In this document: positions 15,318 through 19,904 of the stretch, in pieces
How the letters are laid out: every line of letters starts with the position of its first letter
How positions within the stretch are numbered: the first letter of the stretch is position 1
Made by a program: the position numbers and the translations under genes
Source: an uncultured Pseudomonadota bacterium
GTDB lineage: Bacteria; Pseudomonadota; Gammaproteobacteria; Burkholderiales; Usitatibacteraceae
Length of the DNA: 19,904 bases
Assembly (NCBI GenBank): GCA_946885905.1
Contig: CAMPHL010000005.1
Coordinates: 1 to 19,904 of the forward strand
Direction: 5' to 3'
Notes under the pieces: model-generated
Databases searched by the model: none
What the model was told of the DNA's origin: nothing
The model's input: the letters and a program-made list of their open reading frames with translations, nothing else

Positions 15318-16546
15318 GGCTCGCCCAGGATCGCGATGCCCTCGGCCTCGAGCATCAGCCCCTCCAGGCCCATGGTCTTCAGGGCCACGTTGGTGTTGGC
15401 GCAGGCCGGGTCCCGAAAGCGCGCGGATCGGATCGACAGGTTCGCGTGCAGCGACTCGGGCGTGCCGTCCGACTTGTAGAAGCACTTGGTGAAGACGAGG
15501 TCGTCCATGGTGGCGCCGAACTCGAACAGGATGTCGCGGATGAAGTCCAGCGTCATGCGCGTCTGCGCCGCGGCATCGCCGACCGCTTGCGCCTTGCCCT
15601 CGACGTCGCAGGCATACTGCCCGCCGAGGAAGATCACGTTGCCCACCTTCACGCCCTGCTGGAAGGTCACGCGGATCGGCCAATCCCAGTGGCCCTTGGG
15701 CCAGGAAAGGGTCCGCGGAAGGCGGGAGCCGTCGGTGCCGCGCATCGCCCAGCAATCCTGGCGCACGAGGCCACCGTCGGGATAGGGCTCGGGCGCCGGC
15801 ACGCCGGTGGCGCCGGGGCCCGGATAGGTGAAGGCCTCGCTCCTCACGCGCGCGGCGCGGCGCCAGTCCTCGTCGGTGCCGAAGCCCACGAACCAGGTGT
15901 TGAGCTTCACGACATCGTCGAGGTCGGCGTCCATCGCCTCGAGCACGCGCCCGATGTTGGCGATCGTGAGCTCGGCCTGGCGGACGATGTCCTCGCGCCC
16001 CACGATCCCGCCGTTCGCATCGCGCGCCATCTGCGCGGAGACGAACAGGAATTCGCCGCAGCGCACGCCGTGGCTGAAGCCCGCGCCCTCGGGCCAGGGC
16101 CAGTGGCCCGCGGGGTTCACGCCGGTACGCGGCGCCCCGCCATCGGCGTCGTCGATCGCCACCGCGTCGATGACCGCCATCATTCCCGGGTACGACAGGC
16201 GCGGCAGGCGCACCAGCGAGATCACCGGAGGCACCGCGGAACGGACGTGCGCGCGAATGCGGCGCATCAGCGCAACCTCCTCGTCGAGGTCGCGGCCCAC
16301 GTAGAACACGTTCAGCTTCACGATGTCCCCGGGCCGCCCGCCGAGCGACTCCACCACCCTCGCGACGTGGCGCATGCAGGCGTCGGCCTGCGCGAGCAAG
16401 TCCCCGTCGTGCAGCACGTTGCCCGCCGCGTCCAGGTCCGATTGGCCGCCCACGAACAGCAGGCGCCCGTGCCGCGTTCCGTGCCGGTGCGTGAGCGGGA
16501 TGCGCCAGTTCCAGTGGCCCGGCGGGGAGGCGTGCTTGCGCGGCAT
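15314..16546 (-). CDS. Rid (YjgF/YER057c/UK114) protein with three tandem domains
   Basis: The protein of 410 residues is about three times the 130 residues of an ordinary Rid protein. Three homologous units each begin with a GHWxW motif: GHWNW at 10-14, GHWPW at 147-151 and GHWDW at 285-289. Each motif is followed by a strand such as LLFVGGQSD, FLFVSAQMA or VIFLGGQYA, and then by the family helix and strand (DIVKLNVFYV, DVVKLNTWFV, DLVFTKCFYK). The catalytic Arg of RidA (Arg105 in E. coli), needed for imine/enamine deamination, is not seen in any unit, placing them with the divergent Rid groups of unproven activity. Rid proteins are trimers, so the fusion may form a trimer from one chain. 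It is first in the operon; no clear ribosome site precedes the ATG. Confidence 0.85.
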   Translation of the reverse strand: MPRKHASPPGHWNWRIPLTHRHGTRHGRLLFVGGQSDLDAAGNVLHDGDLLAQADACMRHVARVVESLGGRPGDIVKLNVFYVGRDLDEEVALMRRIRAHVRSAVPPVISLVRLPRLSYPGMMAVIDAVAIDDADGGAPRTGVNPAGHWPWPEGAGFSHGVRCGEFLFVSAQMARDANGGIVGREDIVRQAELTIANIGRVLEAMDADLDDVVKLNTWFVGFGTDEDWRRAARVRSEAFTYPGPGATGVPAPEPYPDGGLVRQDCWAMRGTDGSRLPRTLSWPKGHWDWPIRVTFQQGVKVGNVIFLGGQYACDVEGKAQAVGDAAAQTRMTLDFIRDILFEFGATMDDLVFTKCFYKSDGTPESLHANLSIRSARFRDPACANTNVALKTMGLEGLMLEAEGIAILGEP

Positions 16547-16605
16547 CGGCGGGATTCTAAGGGTTGGACGTTCTCAGGCATACTCTGGCAAAAAATCGGG
16601 GAGGG

Positions 16606-18543
16606 ATGCCGGCGGTGAGAACCGCGAATTGTCCGTCTTGCGGCGCCCCGCTGCGCTTTCGCGGCGCGACCTCCATCGTCGCCGTGTGCCAGTTCTGCAA
16701 GGCCACGCTCGTCCGCGAGGGTGCGAACCTCGAGGACATCGGCAAGCAGGCGGAGCTCCTCGAGGACCACTCCCCCATCCGCATCGGCGCCGACGGCAAG
16801 CACAAGGGCCGTGGCTTCACCGTCGTCGGGCGCATCCAGTACCGGTACGGCGCGGGCGTCTGGAACGAGTGGTACGTCCTTTTCGCGGACATGAAGGGCG
16901 GATGGCTCTCGGACGCGAACCGCGAATACACCATGACCTTCCTGCAGCCGCCGCAGGAGGTGCCCGCGTTCGAAAAGCTCAAGCCCGGCGAGCTGGTCAC
17001 GATCGGCAAGGAACAGTACTCGGCCATGAACATGGAGCAGGCCGAGGTGGTCGCGGGCGAAGGCGAGCTGCCGTTCAAGTTCCAGTCGGGCTGGAAGGCG
17101 GACGTGGCCGACCTTCGCGGCCCGGGCAACAAGTTCGCCACGATCGACTACTCGGAAAGCCCGCCCTGGATCTTCGCGGGCGAGAAGCTGCCCTTCGACC
17201 AGTTCTCGTTCTCGGGCCTGCGCGATCCCACCCAGATCGGCTTCGTGAAGGGCCGGGCGCTCACGTTCAAGTGCGGCGGCTGCGGCTCGCCGGTGGAATC
17301 GCACCTCGCCTCTTCGGAAGTCGTCGCATGCGCGGCGTGCGGGACCCTCACCGACGTGACCAAGGGTGTGGGCGAAGTCGTCCAGACCGCCGAGAAGCAC
17401 AAGAAGCAGTACAAGCCCTCGATCCCGCTGGGCTCGGAAGGCGAATGGAAGACGGTCAAGTACGAGAACGTGGGCCTCATGCGGCGGCAGATCACGGTGG
17501 ACGGCGAGAAGTACGCCTGGACCGAGTACCTGCTGCACAACACCGAGCGCGGCTACGCCTGGATCAGCGAGTACGAGGGGCACTTCAGCATCGTCCACAA
17601 CGCGGCCGAAGTGCCGAAACCGGCCAAATCCCTGGGCAAGCCGAAGGTGAAGTACCTGGGCCACACGTTCGAGCATTTCCAGAAGTCCGAGCCGCGGGTG
17701 ATCTACCTGGCCGGCGAGTTCTACTGGCAGGTGAGGCTGGGCGACCGCGCCGTATGCAACGACTACGTCTGCCCGCCGCTCATCCTCTCCTCCGAAGCCA
17801 CCGGCAACGAGCTCACATGGTCGTTCGGCGAATACGTTCCAGGTCCCGAGCTGTGGAAGGCGTTCAAGCTGCCGGGCAAGCCTCCCAAACCCGTCGGCGT
17901 GGCACCCAACCAGCCTTCGCCGCATACGGGCAAGGCGGCCTTCCTGTGGAAGGCCTTCCTCGCTTTCGCCGTGATCGGCCTGCTGGCGCAGTTCGGCCTG
18001 TCCTTGCTGACCGGCGCGGGCACGAAGAACGCGGTGAAGTTCGCGGTCGCCGCCGGCGGCAAGAGCCAGGTCGTGAGCACGCCGTTCAAGCTGGGCGGGA
18101 CGCTGGACGGGCCGGTCACGCTACGCACCTCGAGCAACGTGCGCGACACGTGGCTCAACGTCGAGCTGCAGCTCACCAACGTCGACACGGGCCAGGCCTA
18201 CGGCACCAAGCGCACGCTCGGCTTCACCAAGGTGGGCGGCAAGGTCGACGGCAGCAGCGACGACGTGGGCGAGATCGCCTCCGTGCCGGCGGGCCGGTAC
18301 ACCCTCGCGGTGGCCGCGGTTGCCGGCGCATCCCCCACCGCCTATCCCCCGCCCACGTTCAGCGGCACGGTCGAGGCTTATCGCGCCTCGCTCGGCTGGT
18401 CCAACTACATCTTTTTCCTGTTCGCGATCCTGCTCTGGCCCTTCATCGCCTGGCGCCGGGCGGCCGCGTTCGAGTCGCACCGCTGGAGCGAGAGCGACTA
18501 TGCGGATGAAGGCTTCGGCGACAGCGACGACGACGACGATTGA
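16606..18543 (+). CDS. DUF4178 membrane protein with two zinc ribbons
   Basis: A 645-residue protein with an internal duplication. Each half has a zinc ribbon (Cys9/Cys12 with Cys28/Cys31; Cys223/Cys226 with Cys242/Cys245) followed by a DUF4178-like beta domain (about 60-190 and 275-425), comparable stretches being VWNEWYVLFADMKGGWLSD and AWTEYLLHNTERGYAWISE. One transmembrane helix (444-469), a beta-rich segment likely outside the cytoplasm (470-597) and a second helix (598-616) follow, with an acidic tail ending in five Asp. Function unknown. GGGGAGGG (16598-16605) is too close to the ATG; a GTG at 16615, ten bases from GGAGG, is an equally good start. No clear promoter was seen in the 59-base divergent gap 16547-16605. 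It heads a four-gene membrane operon. Confidence 0.87.
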   Translation: MPAVRTANCPSCGAPLRFRGATSIVAVCQFCKATLVREGANLEDIGKQAELLEDHSPIRIGADGKHKGRGFTVVGRIQYRYGAGVWNEWYVLFADMKGGWLSDANREYTMTFLQPPQEVPAFEKLKPGELVTIGKEQYSAMNMEQAEVVAGEGELPFKFQSGWKADVADLRGPGNKFATIDYSESPPWIFAGEKLPFDQFSFSGLRDPTQIGFVKGRALTFKCGGCGSPVESHLASSEVVACAACGTLTDVTKGVGEVVQTAEKHKKQYKPSIPLGSEGEWKTVKYENVGLMRRQITVDGEKYAWTEYLLHNTERGYAWISEYEGHFSIVHNAAEVPKPAKSLGKPKVKYLGHTFEHFQKSEPRVIYLAGEFYWQVRLGDRAVCNDYVCPPLILSSEATGNELTWSFGEYVPGPELWKAFKLPGKPPKPVGVAPNQPSPHTGKAAFLWKAFLAFAVIGLLAQFGLSLLTGAGTKNAVKFAVAAGGKSQVVSTPFKLGGTLDGPVTLRTSSNVRDTWLNVELQLTNVDTGQAYGTKRTLGFTKVGGKVDGSSDDVGEIASVPAGRYTLAVAAVAGASPTAYPPPTFSGTVEAYRASLGWSNYIFFLFAILLWPFIAWRRAAAFESHRWSESDYADEGFGDSDDDDD

Positions 18544-18555
18544 GGAGGAAGGCGA

Positions 18556-18747
18556 ATGTTCCGCACCTATCTCGGATATGCACTGGTGGCCCTGGGCCTG
18601 TACTCGTACTCGCAGGCCAAGGGCTGGTCGCTGTTCGCCTCGGAGGCGCAGGAGTTCGCGAGCCGCCGCGCGGCCGAGGCGGCATACGTCTCCTCCGGCG
18701 GCTCGAGCGGCCGGTTCGGCAGCGGTGGTGGATTCTCAGGCAAGTAA
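18556..18747 (+). CDS. small membrane-associated Gly/Ser-rich protein, unknown function
   Basis: A 63-residue protein preceded by a strong GAGGAGG site and placed 12 bases after the DUF4178 gene. Residues 5-18 (YLGYALVALGLYSY) form a short hydrophobic segment, probably a membrane anchor. An Ala/Glu-rich helix (about 28-43) follows, then a Gly/Ser-rich flexible tail (SSGGSSGRFGSGGGFSGK). No family was recognised. The good ribosome site and position between conserved neighbours argue that it is a real gene. Confidence 0.7.
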   Translation: MFRTYLGYALVALGLYSYSQAKGWSLFASEAQEFASRRAAEAAYVSSGGSSGRFGSGGGFSGK

Positions 18748-18768
18748 GGCAAACCCAAGGAGAAGCGC

Positions 18769-18987
18769 ATGATCGAGTACCTCAAGCCCGCAGCGCTCGT
18801 CGGCACGCTCGTCTACTCGGCGATCGGCGTCATCGTCATGTTCGTGTCGTTCATCATCATCGACAAGATCACGCCGTACGACCTGTGGAAGGAGCTGTGC
18901 GAGAACCGCAACCAGCCGGTCGCCACGGTCGCCGCGGCGATCTTCATCGGCATCGCGATCATCATCGCCGCCGCGATCCACAGCTAG
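18769..18987 (+). CDS. DUF350 family small membrane protein
   Basis: A 72-residue protein with two transmembrane helices (about 8-30 and 50-70) linked by a charged loop (DKITPYDLWKELCENRNQP). The loop and the helix start PVATVAAAIFIGIAIIIAAAI are characteristic of DUF350/YjfL-type proteins, whose function is unknown. AAGGAG (18757-18762) lies six bases before the ATG. The stop directly abuts the ATG of the spermidine synthase-like gene (TAGATG), so the two are probably made together. Most family members are about twice as long with four helices, so this is a half-size version. Confidence 0.82.
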   Translation: MIEYLKPAALVGTLVYSAIGVIVMFVSFIIIDKITPYDLWKELCENRNQPVATVAAAIFIGIAIIIAAAIHS

Positions 18988-19904
18988 ATGTCCCAGCCTG
19001 GCGATCTGGCCCCGGGCCACGGCGCGGACAGCCGCGCCCGGGGCGACGACGAGCTCGTCGCACCCGCGCAGGCGGGTGCCGGGTCCGTTCCCGGCGACGC
19101 GCTCACGCGCGCGCTGCTCGCCTCGGTCTTCGTGATCGCCGCGTGCGGGCTCGTCTACGAGCTGGTGGCGGCCGCGACCTCGACCTACCTGCTGGGCGAC
19201 TCGGTCACGCAATTCTCCGTGGTGATCGGCGTGTACCTCGCCTCGATGGGGCTGGGCTCGTACCTCTCGAAGTACATCTCGGGGGCGATCGTCGTGCGCT
19301 TCGTGGACATCGAGCTCATGATCGCGGTGCTCGGGGGCTTCTCGGCCGCGCTCATGTTCCTGTCGTTCGCCTGGGCCAACCCCGGATTCCGCGTGATCCT
19401 GTATTCGCTCGTCGTCCTCGTGGGCGTGCTGGTCGGCATCGAGATCCCGCTGGTGATGCGCATCCTCAGGGAGCGTTTGGGGTTCAAGGACCTGGTCGCG
19501 CAGGTGCTCACGTTCGATTACCTGGGCGCGCTGGGCGTGTCCATCGCCTTCCCGCTGCTGCTCGCCCCGCGCCTGGGGCTCATCCGTACCGCCTTCCTCT
19601 TCGGGCTGATGAATGCGGCCGTGGCGCTCTGGGCGGCGTGGCTCTTCCGCCACCGCCTGCACCGCCCCGGCGCGGTGGCCACCCGTTGCTCGCTCGTGCT
19701 CGCGATCCTGCTCGCGGGCTTCGTCTCGGCCGAGCAGCTCACCCGCCTTTCCGAGGAGCAGATCTACTCCGACCGCATCGTCCACGCCGAATCGAGCCGC
19801 GCGCAGCGCATCGTCGTCACCCGCTGGCGCGACGACCTGCGCCTGTACCTCAACGGCAACCTGCAGTTCAGCTCGCTCGACGAGTATCGCTACCACGAGG
19901 CGCT
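18988..19904 (+). CDS. multi-pass membrane spermidine synthase-like protein (partial)
   Basis: The frame stays open for 305 codons to the window edge. Residues 1-38 are polar and Ala/Gly-rich. Seven or so hydrophobic segments then follow between 41 and 248, including GVYLASMGLGSYLSKYI, LVGIEIPLVMRILRERLG and LTFDYLGALGVSIAFPLLL, all typical of the membrane domain fused to aminopropyltransferases. The cytoplasmic SpeE-like domain begins about residue 255 (IYSDRIVHAESSRAQRIVV), and LNGNLQFSSLDEYRYHE near the end matches the substrate-side motif of spermidine synthases (usually LDGxxQ). The SAM-binding part is beyond the window. The ATG directly follows the DUF350 stop. True aminopropyl transfer is likely but unproven for membrane-fused members. 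Confidence 0.87.
   Translation, partial: MSQPGDLAPGHGADSRARGDDELVAPAQAGAGSVPGDALTRALLASVFVIAACGLVYELVAAATSTYLLGDSVTQFSVVIGVYLASMGLGSYLSKYISGAIVVRFVDIELMIAVLGGFSAALMFLSFAWANPGFRVILYSLVVLVGVLVGIEIPLVMRILRERLGFKDLVAQVLTFDYLGALGVSIAFPLLLAPRLGLIRTAFLFGLMNAAVALWAAWLFRHRLHRPGAVATRCSLVLAILLAGFVSAEQLTRLSEEQIYSDRIVHAESSRAQRIVVTRWRDDLRLYLNGNLQFSSLDEYRYHEA

Noticed and set aside
16318..17925. Minus-strand open frame of about 535 codons opposite the DUF4178 gene and the Rid start
   Set aside because: The opposing plus-strand gene has two intact zinc ribbons and membrane helices; this frame is a shadow.
18736..19896. Minus-strand open frame of about 386 codons opposite the DUF350 and spermidine synthase-like genes
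   Set aside because: The plus strand carries family motifs and touching start/stop codons; this frame is composition-driven.

Overview
The window is high-GC bacterial DNA with tightly packed genes, many 1-4 bp start/stop overlaps and GTG/TTG starts. A Bug/TctC-type solute-binding protein, a CaiB/BaiF CoA transferase and an Aap-type amino acid ABC transporter together suggest a betaproteobacterium (Burkholderiales-like). This is an inference from gene content; no 16S or other marker gene is present. No tRNA, rRNA, CRISPR array, insertion sequence or phage gene was seen. No gene-free stretch exceeds 300 bases; the two longest are 9158-9366 and 4883-5059.

Layout. (1) 2-3830, plus strand: the 3' end of a class III CoA transferase, a full-length phosphoenolpyruvate carboxylase and a PaiB-like FMN-binding protein. 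(2) 3852-4882, minus strand: a periplasmic M48 zinc metalloprotease translationally coupled to a 93-residue exported protein. (3) 5060-9157, plus strand: a complete polar amino acid ABC transporter in the order binding protein, two permeases, ATPase (aapJQMP). (4) 9158-9366: a large, nearly perfect DNA palindrome (66 bp perfect arms, 31-nt loop) that fills the space between two convergent stop codons. (5) 9367-16546, minus strand: a seven-gene catabolic operon. Read in transcription order it encodes a triple-domain Rid (YjgF) protein, a GntR/FCD regulator, a tripartite tricarboxylate transporter binding protein, a Rieske oxygenase, a D-2-hydroxyacid dehydrogenase, an oxygenase reductase and an M20 amidohydrolase. 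A short palindrome between the regulator and the binding protein looks like the regulator's operator. (6) 16606-19904, plus strand: a membrane gene set of a DUF4178/zinc-ribbon protein, a small Gly/Ser-rich protein, a DUF350 protein and a multi-pass spermidine synthase-like protein cut by the window edge.

How the genes work together. PEP carboxylase feeds oxaloacetate to central metabolism. The Aap system imports amino acids. The minus-strand operon reads as uptake, oxygenation, oxidation/reduction and amide hydrolysis of an unidentified, probably nitrogen-containing organic acid, controlled by its own GntR protein. The last block belongs to a widespread but poorly described polyamine/membrane neighbourhood.

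The items most worth a second look are the palindrome at 9160-9364, the triple Rid protein, the putative GntR operator at 14619-14632 and the DUF4178/DUF350/spermidine synthase-like block.
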